From Phoronis australis (lineage: Eukaryota; Phoronida; Phoronidae): 64,000 bases of DNA. Positions 1 to 9,598 of this stretch are shown here, one piece after another. The notes under the pieces were generated by a model, which saw only the letters and a list, made by a program, of their open reading frames with translations, made no database searches and had not been told where the DNA came from. The stretch lies in NCBI GenBank assembly GCA_002633005.1, contig NMRA01000102.1, positions 511,511 through 575,510 of the forward strand. Reading direction: 5' to 3'. The stretch's first letter is position 1; every line of letters starts with the position of its first letter. The position numbers were made by a program, and so were the translations under genes.

Positions 1-639
1 GTGCTGTTTTTAACTAGGTCAAGTGCACTGCCTGACACACATTCTAACCAACTGGTCACCATATGTGTTTGTCAATCACTGTGCTAGGTCAGTCTGTGTC
101 AAGTAAAATCAATATTGTTTTTACAACAACAACATAAAACAGAAACTTATCAGTGTTAAAGGTAATGTAAACAATTACCCTTAACTGTTTGAGTGAATAG
201 TCATTCTTCTAATTAATTAATATGAATTATAACAATTATAGGGTGAGTCAAATTAACTCATTAAGCTGCTCAAGATAACTCAGTGAATTATGGCAATGTC
301 TACAACACTAAACCCCAGAACACAACAGGAGGTCGTTACACTCTTTCAAAACTAGGCACCCAAAATACATAAAATCAGACATGGCAGGTGTGTAACGGCC
401 AGTGTGTAACGTATGGCAAATTCTTCACTGACTTCACCTAAATGCTAAAATTGTCAGTGTTAATTCCATTCCTATTACTTTGCTCCGAATTTAGCAAATG
501 TTTACTTTTAATATTAAAAAAAAAAACAGTACAAACCAAGCTGAACATAATTTTTTTTAGTCTAAAGTTATTCGTGTGGACAAAATAAAATTTCACTATG
601 TAGTCCGCCACCGTGCTAAATAAGTGAAGAAAAATAGTG

Positions 640-760
640 TTAAAAATTTGATCTGGGGGTTGTTATCACAAGCAAACTGCATAGATGGAGATGACAACCA
701 TTTAATCTAGGGGTTGTTACCACAAGCAAACTGCATAGATGCAGACAACCAGGATGGACA
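640..760. repeat. two-copy tandem repeat (~57 bp)
   Basis: Two imperfect copies of a unit containing GGGGTTGTTA(T/C)CACAAGC followed by AAACTGCATAGATG lie side by side. No coding meaning is apparent; the short open frame on the minus strand here only reflects the repetition. Confidence 0.7.
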
Positions 761-861
761 TGTTTGCACAAGATTACCATTAGAACAACGATAATGACAC
801 TGCATTGTATGTTACTCACAAACACCGAACTTTTTATGGGTTAACAACAGAATGTGTCAAG

Positions 862-992
862 CTTTGGCTGTCCTGGGCAGTACCAAACCTTTGGCTGTCC
901 TGGGCAGTACCAAACCTTTGGCTGTCCTGGGCAGTACCACGCCTTTGGTTGTCCTGGGCAGTACCAAGCCTTTGGCTGTCATGGGCAGTATA
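862..992. repeat. 27-bp minisatellite, about 5 copies
   Basis: Five copies of a 27-bp unit built on TTTGGCTGTCCTGGGCAGTA, with single-base differences between copies. Because 27 is divisible by three, two plus-strand frames stay open and give pseudo-peptide repeats such as FGCPGQYQT. There is no start context, splice site or known family, so this is a noncoding minisatellite. Confidence 0.8.
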
Positions 993-1875
993 GGTCTCTA
1001 CTAGTAATCAACATACACATCTACTTAGCACTAATTGCTGGCTTTTGAAATAGCCCCACTATACTGAAATACCCTATCCCACCAGACAGCGATTATGTCT
1101 TTGGTCGACCTGCGCCACCTACACATTCTACGTAATGCGGACAAGAGGTTTTAACCCACCAACATAAACAGATGCAGTGAGGTGTACCAATGGCTTACAC
1201 AAAAAGGTTAATCTCTTGATATATCAATGGATGAAGGATATCATGTTCCACAGATTTCCGACTGCAAAATCAAAGCAGCAGGAGACATTCAATTGATGTG
1301 AAAATGCTTGAGAAATAAATTACTGAACTAAACCTAATTAAACAAGGGAGGGGTTAATGAACCACAATGTTAATAAACCAATATGTTAATGAACCACTAT
1401 GTTAATAAACCAATATGTATTACATGAATTTCTGTGCCCCAAATCTGAGTTGGGATCAAGTAGAAGTTGCTTTCACGGTCTCATTACTCAAGAGAGCACC
1501 AATGTGAAAAGTCAGCTATCATATTGCATATAAATCTCAATATTCCACAGTACAGGATTATGGCAATTCATCATTTATTTACGGCACATGATCAAAAAGT
1601 GAAATTATATTTTGTCAAATTTCTCCACAAAATAAATATGGAAAAATATAGTCTATTGCTAGCACGGTTAGTGTAGATGCCATTAAATAACATTCCGTAA
1701 AGTTTCCATAATTAGTAGCAAAATAATTAGCATTGGAAAAATGGAAAATGACCAGTTTTGACATTTTATGCAAAATAAATCGAGAATTAGCACACTTTAA
1801 ATACACAGGATGGTCAGTTTTTATATAGGCCACAATTTACATTCTTTACAACATAATAAAATGAGTTCCTCTTAC

Positions 1876-3259
1876 CTCCAGGTCATGTTCGTCCAAACCA
1901 GCGAGGAATTTATGCCAAGTGGCCTTTTCTGACTTGGGGAGAATGACGACAACATTTTGACTAGACACATCAACACTGCATCCATCTTGAGCCAAAGTGC
2001 AGCCATCTTGGAATTTTGCACAAAAACTGTAGTGAACGGGGTAACCACCAGAGCCCACGGAGGCAAATTTGATGTCATAGGCACTTCCATCAGAAAGGAC
2101 CCTCTGACGGATACTACAATCATCTACATTCTTCACTACAAATATAAAAGTCAACGATTTCTCGTTTTGATGAAAATCATACACAGGCTTGTTATAGGGT
2201 ATTTCACTTTTTGGAACTGGTTTTAGGTCATCATCACGAGTAACGAGTTTGGGCACTGATTCTGAATCTCCCGAGGCCAGAACTTCGATGACAGGCTTTG
2301 CATCAGAAAGATTATCATCAGCCTCTGCACATGAAGTCCTTTCATCAGATTTGCCAACAGTATTTGAATTGACATCCTCTTTAACAACGGGCAAAGTTAT
2401 TGCCAACGTTCTCTTGCTCTTGTCGAACTTGGCAGACCCTTGCTCTTCGTTAACAAGATAAGGCAAGTCGAGATCCAGACGATATCTGGCAGGAGTCTCA
2501 GAGGAAAGTACAACACGCTTCTCGTAGATGTCAAGGTTAACTACTTTCGAAGACTTCAACATTGGCAACTCTACAGTAATGACAATCTGTGTTGGACGAG
2601 TGCCTGGACTAGAATCTCTTGTATTCATATAATTCAACATGTCCATATCGGAACGATAAACAATACTATAATTGGGCAGAGCATAACCACTCTCTTCCTC
2701 TTTAATATCGCTGTTTCTCACCGTTTTCCTCGCCTTAGCCTCCTGCTCTTGTCGCTTCTTTTCCATCTCTGCAGAGTGGTCACGCGACTTTTCTTCCGTA
2801 GTACGTTCATCGTACGGATAAGGGCACTTACTCAGTGGGTCATCAGGATCAACAGGTTTAGGCTTTTCACCCGCTTTCTTCTTCCTCACGACTGTTGCTT
2901 GGGCAGTACCTTTAAAATTTATTTTGGGAAATCGCAAGTTCTTTTTGTCAAGTTTTACCCCAAATTGTTTTTCAATGCCTTCCAAGGCAATATTATTCAC
3001 CATGTTTTTGAAGGCCTGGTTGGACGTGGCCATGCGCAAAGTATCTGGGTGGTACACAACATCAAATACTTTACACGACACTTTTTTCTTGTCATAGTCA
3101 TCTCTGGGTGGAGCAAAACTGTGTGGAACACTCCAGTTCAAACCAAACTTTCCACTGGGATCCTTTTCTCTCTTGGAAGATGGTTTCTCGATATGTTCGT
3201 TTTCACAAATGTTGATAAATGCCTTAGTCTCACCATTACAGCTTGTCTTGATGACATAC
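1876..3259 (-). CDS. DNAAF2: DNAAF2/Kintoun, exon 2 (PIH1 C-part, CS-like domain)
   Basis: Second coding exon of a PIH-family co-chaperone that helps pre-assemble axonemal dynein arms in the cytoplasm with HSP90/HSP70. The acceptor is TTGCTAG/GTATG (exon starts at 3259) and the donor is GAG/GTAAGA (exon ends at 1876). Joined to exon 1 it reads HPKPG-YVIKTSCNG, as expected for the family. Visible family blocks are FDVVYHPDTL, ALEGIEKQFGVKLD and KINFKGTAQA in the PIH1 domain (merged residues ~20-205), a charged linker rich in E, K and R, and a CS/p23-like domain (~295-364) with IVITVELPML, YRLDLDLPYLV and LAITLPVV. About 461 codons lie in this exon. The family usually exceeds 800 residues in vertebrates, so C-terminal exons are missing. 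No lesion is seen. The longer plus-strand frame over this exon is an antisense shadow. Confidence 0.93.
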
Positions 3260-3726
3260 CTAGCAATATAATGGCAAAACATCTTATCAGGATTAGCCCA
3301 AGTTTAAAAAAGGAATGTATATGTTTTCCACTTCTGCCAATGGTAATGTGTTGCGCGGAGTACCTAGGGATGAGTACTGTTAATATTTGAATCTGTCAAG
3401 AGATGAAACTTGTATCAACATACAGAGGTAACAACCATGCACAACCTGGGAGTCAATTGACACACAACTTGCCCATTACATCCGTTTAAGTGAAAAACTA
3501 TCTAATAAACGTCACTTTATTGCATAATTATCCAGCTTTAGTTACAAAAGCTGTTGTTTACTTGAAAAGAGTATAGGCTTGTCACACACGTACACATATA
3601 TATCAAGAGGTGATGACATGCTTCGCCAAAAAGCAAAATTTGCTCAAAAATTCAGTCATGCAGATTGGATTATATTCACAAATTTTCATGATAGTTTGGT
3701 CGCAGCCCTTTGTTAACATAAACTTA

Positions 3727-3779
3727 ATTAAAAACATGACCATTACTCATTACTAATGAGTAATGGTCATGTTTTTAAT
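3727..3779. repeat. perfect palindrome in DNAAF2 intron 1
   Basis: Two 26-base arms that are exact reverse complements are separated by one base (C at 3753). The arms begin ATTAAAAACATGACCATT. It lies within the intron, away from both splice sites. Confidence 0.9.
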
Positions 3780-3897
3780 GCACCAGGTGATAATTTTAAT
3801 TGGAGACCCCCACCCCCAACCATCCAAAAGTGAACTATTCCAACGGTGGAATATTGCATCCGTGCTCACATCAGAGGGCATTTAAAAATGTCCGTAC

Positions 3898-4112
3898 CCT
3901 GGCTTGGGATGTATGAAGGTGACGTCCATCCCTTTTTCTGCTTCCATCTGTGCAATTTCGGCTTCATAACGCGCTTTGTTTTCAGGGTCACTGATTTCCT
4001 GTGCATATTCTACGAGTAATTTGCGAAATTCTTCCTTCTTCAGCGCCTCACTAATGCGCTTAATTTCGTCCGGAGTCATATCCAAATCTTCCAGTTTCTT
4101 GTCGGTCGCCAT
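3898..4112 (-). CDS. DNAAF2: DNAAF2/Kintoun, exon 1 (N-terminus)
   Basis: First coding exon. I start it at the ATG at 4112 (MATDKKLEDLDM). The frame stays open further upstream but only reaches a GTG, which a nuclear gene would not use, and the human protein likewise begins just before LEDLDL. The exon encodes the N-terminal helices with FRKLLVEYAQEISDPENKAR and the start of the PIH1 domain (VTFIHPKPG), and ends in phase 2 at CCAGG/GTACGG. Intron 1 (3260-3897) is 638 bases and contains a perfect 53-bp palindrome. The upstream flank at 4320-4760 is CpG-rich and is the likely promoter. Confidence 0.92.
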
Positions 4113-4319
4113 ATTGCAAACAGGTTTCAATAAATCAGCCACTTAATTTATATAGTTTAAAAAACTAATAGATATTTGTAAATTAGTAATACATAAGATA
4201 ATATAGTGCTTAAATTATGAGTACTAATATCATAAATTCGAGTATATTCTGAAATAACACAAATTATGACACAAACTAACGCTAAATTAAAACTAGTATT
4301 TGTATTGCTATGAAGTTGT

Positions 4320-4780
4320 TAGGCGAAACAAAAACAACGCAGCGGCTCCTATCGGCTATTGCATTTCTGGAATGTTCTCTAGCCGGGGGTTGAAATGGAG
4401 GCCGTTGCGGGGACTGACCCAGTGACGGCAATTTTTCTCGGGCTGTATTGGGCGTGCATTTACCACCCTTAATAGCAATGTGAGCCCGGCCTGGACTCAG
4501 GAGTCAGTTGGAACGGCGGGTGTCACAACTCAGTCGTACTCGGCATGAGAACGTGCGCTAGCGGACATCGCAGATTGGTGCCGAGGTGTCTTTGTTCGAA
4601 ACTCTACATAATTATAGCCTATAAAGCTTCCGTCTCCCTGACGGCGTCGACAATCACGGTGAAGTTAGTATTTCCCGCGCCCAGCGATATCCCGCGGTTT
4701 TGAAACACAAGTGTCAAAAGACCGGCCGAGGGTTCACCCAACTGACGTTGCACGGCCGCGGCGGCTCTGCCCATTCGTTA
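4320..4780. promoter_or_regulatory. CpG-rich promoter-like region upstream of DNAAF2
   Basis: A GC-rich, CpG-containing stretch in otherwise AT-rich DNA, starting about 200 bases upstream of the DNAAF2 start codon. No TATA box was recognised. It is inferred to be the promoter and may be bidirectional, but no plus-strand gene was found beside it. Confidence 0.4.
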
Positions 4781-5335
4781 CCTACTGAGTGACTAATCTA
4801 ATTCGGCAACTGAGGCAACTGAATTCAGACCGTTTTATAAATTGGTGTATGCCTATATCATCTCAATCTTTTCACGATTTGTGCATGGCATAGAAATTAG
4901 GGCATGTTACTATAGATATTTTTTTCCTTATGGTGGTAAAATATGATTTATTAGGCGCCTAATGACACCCAGCAATTAGCTGATCAGTCACTGCAGGCAC
5001 AAGAATGAAAACTAAAACTTGATTAAAATAAAAATAAAAGTCGCCTAAGATTTTCTTCTTTATAACTGCTCCTCAAGACTTATGCATGATATAGAAAGCT
5101 ATAGGAAACCGTGAATTCAAGTCTCATTGACGGGGTGCTTAACTATCCGTCACAACGTACACTCACACCGTGAGCTAGTTGAAGAGTGACTATAACACAT
5201 AGCAGGTTTATCAATCTTCAATATCGTACGCGTTATTCACAACTCACGGAAACGAAAAACTGGCTCAACTAACCCTGGTCTCCCCTATCTGGAACAAACC
5301 CGGTGATATAATTTCAACATGCATGAAATGCATTG

Positions 5336-5479
5336 CAGGGGCGGATCCAGGATTTTGAGTTGGGGGGGGCAAGACAGAGTATTAGCCAGGATTTTGCTGT
5401 CAGACATTCCCCCCGAACTGCCAAATGGAATTTGGGGAAATTTTAGGGGGGCCACAGCCCCCCTCTAAATCCGCCTCTG
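5336..5479. mobile_element. small TIR element, CATTG target duplication
   Basis: A 144-bp element bounded by CAGGGGCGGATCCAGG and, inverted at the other end, CTAAATCCGCCTCTG. CATTG precedes it (5331-5335) and follows it (5480-5484). The G-rich interior resembles the copies at 8234, 22454 and 47726. It is non-autonomous, with no open frame. Confidence 0.75.
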
Positions 5480-5929
5480 CATTGGAACACCGAAACTTTG
5501 TTACAAAGTTTGTTTAATTCTGGAAATTCATTTTCGTAGACGCATAACCATGTAAATTGAAACAAGCGAACTCGTCAATTGACATGTCGGTCACATGCGC
5601 ACACCCAGCCCAGGGTGCTCGAACATAACGCTATTATAGCTCACTTGCGAGTTTCTCGTTAGTCAATGTGACGTCACCGGAAAAGGGGCAAAACCCATCA
5701 CTTGTTTGGCCCCGAGTCTTTGCTACACGTACACGCTAAATTTTATTGGAGTTTTTATGGTGAATTTTACGCTTAAAACGTAAACACAACTTAAAAGATA
5801 GTAGATGGATATAGTGGAATAACTGTGAATGGACGAAGAAAATGTGAACTTGTTATGTTGTGCGAAGTTGTGAACGGACTGAAATTCATTGGAACTCAAC
5901 ACCGGTCTAGGCCTGAATGCCGCAGGCCA

Positions 5930-6330
5930 GAGGCGATAGCTTATCCCCATAAAAAGTTACTCATTTCAAAATACAGCAAATAAAATCAAATGAAACATGC
6001 ATATGTGCACATGGAGTTATAATTAATTAACACATGCCCTGACTCTGGATACAATTTAGTCTATAAATAACTTGAACCTATCCATGAAAACCTCGCGGTT
6101 CGCTCAAGTTTCTCTCACAGGGCGCCATCTTGAGGAAGTTACGTGAAATCACGAACAATAAGACCAAGGAACACAAATCTTACAAATTCACTTGATATGT
6201 TCTCATGTTATTTTGCAAGTGTCACGGGCCACGTCTCGCGCTTCACTCAGGCTCGCGCTAGCCTTTGCCTCATACTCACCTGACCAGTTGAACTACTTTG
6301 TGGTTATCGCGCGCGCGGTTTAAGTTAACA
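5930..6330. repeat. dispersed repeat, inverted copy at 34.02-34.41 kb
   Basis: Shares long interrupted identity, in opposite orientation, with 34020-34410. Examples are the segments around GTTACGTGAAATCACG, ATGTTATTTTGCAAGTGTCA and CATGCATATGTGCACATGGA. No coding potential is seen, and the terminal structure was not resolved. Confidence 0.65.
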
Positions 6331-7975
6331 GTAACCACAATGTGGAGTTGGAATTCTTCGACAAAGTCACTTGAATTCCGGTAGCTATGCTTCATCAAAG
6401 ATATGTTTAGAAGCAGAAAGGACCACTGGAGAAAGTAAGCGCCTTTTTAGGTGATAATTTTAGATGTAGAATGTATTTTTGACGTGGTGAAAACTTAATC
6501 AGTGAGCGGATTTCGCCTATCGCCCGCTAAAATACACGAAACGAAATTAGTACAAAACGCGATAGAACGTATTGTAGCGCGAATCTGAATTTCATTTGCC
6601 ATAGCAGCAATACTTGTTTGGCATTTTTCGAACTAAACGGCCAAAAAGTGGAAGAAAATAACAAAATACACTCTGTTAACGTATTGGGCAAATGATCCAA
6701 ACGACAAGCTTTTGCCCCACTTCCCGTGACGTCACAATTAAGTCTCACGTAATCTCGCGTTATTGTTATAAACTCGCAAAAGGACTAATGAGTGAGGACT
6801 TGACAGGGACCTCAGGTGTCTCACACTCCACTGATTCGTCCACATTATTTTGAAAGCGCTTTCCCCAGTCACACATTGTGTGTCATAAAAGAGATAAGCA
6901 TACCTGCAGCTGACGCAGCAAGTAGAACTATACTCTCGTTTATCACATTGGTGTAGACTCGCAGTTGAACTGTGGTTTTCTGTTGACCCCAGACCGTCCC
7001 GAGTTGCACCATATACCAACTCCGGACGGTCTCTCACGACGATTTAGCGTTATGATTTTGAGAATGTGGACCTTTTATATATATTAACGAGTAACGTTCA
7101 TAGCTATGAGTGGTGCATTCGCCGAATTTTGATAGCTCTTGCCTTTTTGGTGGAATTTTGTCTCGTTTTCTACTTCTTCATAGTTTTTTGTTTGAGGTGG
7201 TGGACCTTTTTGTCCACTTCCCCAAATGGGGAGCTCATTCGAGCCCCCAGAGCCACCCCCTCCCCCGGGTGCACACATGCGGTCAATTAATTTCTCCCCA
7301 AGAAGATGGCAGGGCATTTTTCTGTATGCAACAATTCCGTATTTTGATGATTCTGGAAAGCACGACCAATGTTGGACCATAATAGCTGAGTCAATTGGCA
7401 CTGTTGGACCGTGCAGGAGAGTTAATTGGCCCATGGCAGTTGAGGCATTTTCGCGCGGGGAGAGAGGGTGAGAGACCTCAGTCACCAGCCCAGAAGAACC
7501 AGTGAAATTTTCAGTGTTAACCTGACGGGGTCTGGGGCATTCCAGTCATATCCTCAGTGTTACGGTTTTATCGTTAATCTTTAGTAGGCAATCCTCCTGA
7601 ATTACATAACATTACAAGTTATATCAGCGAAGTTTTACGAGTCAGGGACAAAGCTCCGCTCCGCTGAAATGATACTGATGATACTAAACCTTTTTGACGA
7701 TTTCAGCAAATCCTCGTTCTGTCCTTTTCTAATACACTATTAACAGCATGGCCATACGTGATATAGCCGCGGCAGTGTAACATTCGTCAGTCATCAAAAG
7801 TTTGGAGCAAGTTTGAAAACTCCAAGTACAAAGTCTGCTAAATAAACCGGCATGTGTGACTGCAAGGCTTGAGGTAAGTTGTAAAACTTTGAGAAAAGAA
7901 CGACGCACACAATAAACTAAATGACCTATGAACAAACTAAGAAAATTTTTCAATTGAATACTTGTTTTATGCTAA
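6331..7975. other. no supported gene
   Basis: The only longer open frame, on the minus strand at 7084-7485, has no recognisable domain, is glycine-rich over a GC-rich run, and lacks splice or start support. I see no RNA gene or complete repeat here. Confidence 0.4.
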
Positions 7976-7979
7976 CTAA

Positions 7980-8770
7980 CGACATACCAGGAATCAGGAA
8001 ACGTACAGCTGTGGGGTTGTCGTGGGAAGATAAGTTTCTAAACAGTTACACATGAAACGAAACACTTGGAAATTAGGCAACTTGGGTCGAAGTAGCAAAT
8101 TATGAAATTGATGGGGTTCCTTACATATAGGTGGAGTGTGAGCATTAAAACTGGAATTTGATATATTTTGAAGGATTCTTTTTGATCTGTCTGGAGTTTC
8201 TTAGTGTTGCCAAAACCCCAAGCTGGGAGTTACCAGTGACGGATTTAGGGAGGGGGGGCAAGGGGTCATGCCTCCCCTAAAATTCTCCCAGGATATACAA
8301 TTTGGGGGGGCGAATGCAAAATGCATAGGCCTTGAACAAACCCCATTTACCGTTTTTTTTTAGTAATGAGGTCCACAAACCCAAATATTCAAAACCCCTG
8401 CACCCCTAAATTTTAGGCTGGGCGCGAAATTGTGGTTATTCCTGTGCCATGCCCCCCTAACTCAAAATCCTGGATCCGTCCCTGGTTACATTTTAGCTTG
8501 ACAGCTGGGAGGGGAAGGTAGGAATTCAACATGAGTCCATCGAGCTTGTTAAATTTGTTTGAAATGAGGTTAATGTGGGGGCACCACGTGAAGTTTCTGT
8601 CAACAGTAATACCAAGGAAAGGGAAATTGTCCACGTGATTGACTGTTTTGGTATTTATATGGATGGTAGGAATAAAACATTTGCCAACTTTCCTTTTGCG
8701 TATAGTGGGAGATCCTTAATTTACATTTTGATGAATTATTTCAAAGTTTGTTTACAGAAAAACGAAGTGG
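7980..8770 (-). mobile_element. non-LTR retrotransposon 3' fragment, split by a small element
   Basis: Minus-strand translation gives the tail of a LINE polyprotein. Above 8490 there is FLGITVDRNFTWCPHINLI and LPLPAVKL. Below 8229, in shifted frames, there is NAHTPPICKEPHQ and LETYLPTTTPQL, in the order usual for this tail region. The small element at 8234-8484 sits between the two parts with a 5-bp target duplication. Frameshifts and an in-frame stop show it is inactive. The reverse transcriptase core is absent. Confidence 0.6.
8234..8484. mobile_element. small TIR element, GTTAC target duplication
   Basis: It starts CAGTGACGGATTTAGGG and ends GGATCCGTCCCTG, with GTTAC on both sides (8229-8233 and 8485-8489). 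It is about 251 bp, G-rich, and belongs to the same family as the copies at 5336 and 47726. It interrupts a LINE fragment and is therefore younger than it. Confidence 0.8.
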
Positions 8771-8839
8771 TGCAAGTTAAGATAAACGGGTGTCGACTAG
8801 GCCTTAGGGGACTACTGGCGCCTCTCGAACCCCACTAAA

Positions 8840-9598
8840 ACAAAAATTCCTCTCCTCTATATTTAGGAAGTTACGTGGGACTCTCAGCCCACAGACGCCT
8901 CAATATTGATGAACTGCTTTATGCTTTCAAAATGTTTGTTAAAAAGACGACCTTATTTCATTAGCATTACCTATTATCGAGTCGCTCATCTCTGGAATAT
9001 TACAGTATGGTGTCAAGAATCCATTGTTATCATGCTCTCTGGTTCCGTTCGCATCTTGTAATGGAGGCCGGTAGACGCATACTACAAGACCATCATCATC
9101 TTAATGAAAATCATTGTCCCTACTGAAAAATTACATGCTGCTAGATGATATATGTTGGCGTATTGAATTTAGTACAATTGGTTAATTAAAATGTACAAGA
9201 ACGCAGAAAGTGACAACAATAACATCCCAACAGTTAACGACACGTACAAGCGAGAGTCGCTTGCACCTAAGAGCCGGTGAAACTTGAGCTAATATTTTTT
9301 TCTTTGGAGAAAAGGAACGCATTATTTCGGATATAGACGCAAGATACATTATCTCAACAAAATACCAGCACCGGGCAGTAGACTGTACATATCTAACACA
9401 TTGTATACCTAGTAAAAGTTGTAGCCGCAGTATCGCAATTTTTAGAAATCTTACATCTCGAGTATTACTTGTATGCTCACTGGGCCTAAAAACACACAAA
9501 TCCGGCAATGATTCAAAGTAACAAGAAATAGCGCTTTAAATAGGCAGCCATATCTGATTTCAATTTTTTTTCAAAACTGTTAACTTGGGCATGAAGTT
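8840..9598. other. 3' flank of the LicD-family gene, nothing else seen
   Basis: This is the downstream side of the minus-strand gene ending at 9599. It has no supported frame or repeat. No canonical AATAAA on the minus strand was spotted between 9180 and 9599. Confidence 0.35.

Larger units (their letters stand above)
1..1875. other. region 3' of the DNAAF2 exon, no gene found
   Basis: Apart from the two tandem repeats above, this stretch is AT-rich and has no convincing reading frame. The remaining 3' exons of the minus-strand DNAAF2 gene should lie here or beyond the left edge, but I could not identify one by sequence. Confidence 0.4.

Noticed and set aside
2440-3390. 316-codon plus-strand frame
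   Set aside because: It is the antisense of DNAAF2 exon 2, which has clear PIH1/CS homology and splice sites.
3727-3779. microRNA precursor
   Set aside because: Perfect 26-bp arms with a 1-base loop do not resemble an animal pre-miRNA, which has mismatches and a larger loop.
4113-4142. ten-codon N-terminal extension of DNAAF2
   Set aside because: The extension begins at GTG, not ATG, and the family N-terminus aligns with the ATG at 4112.
7084-7485. 133-codon minus-strand frame
   Set aside because: Low complexity over a GC-rich run, no domain, no splice or start support.
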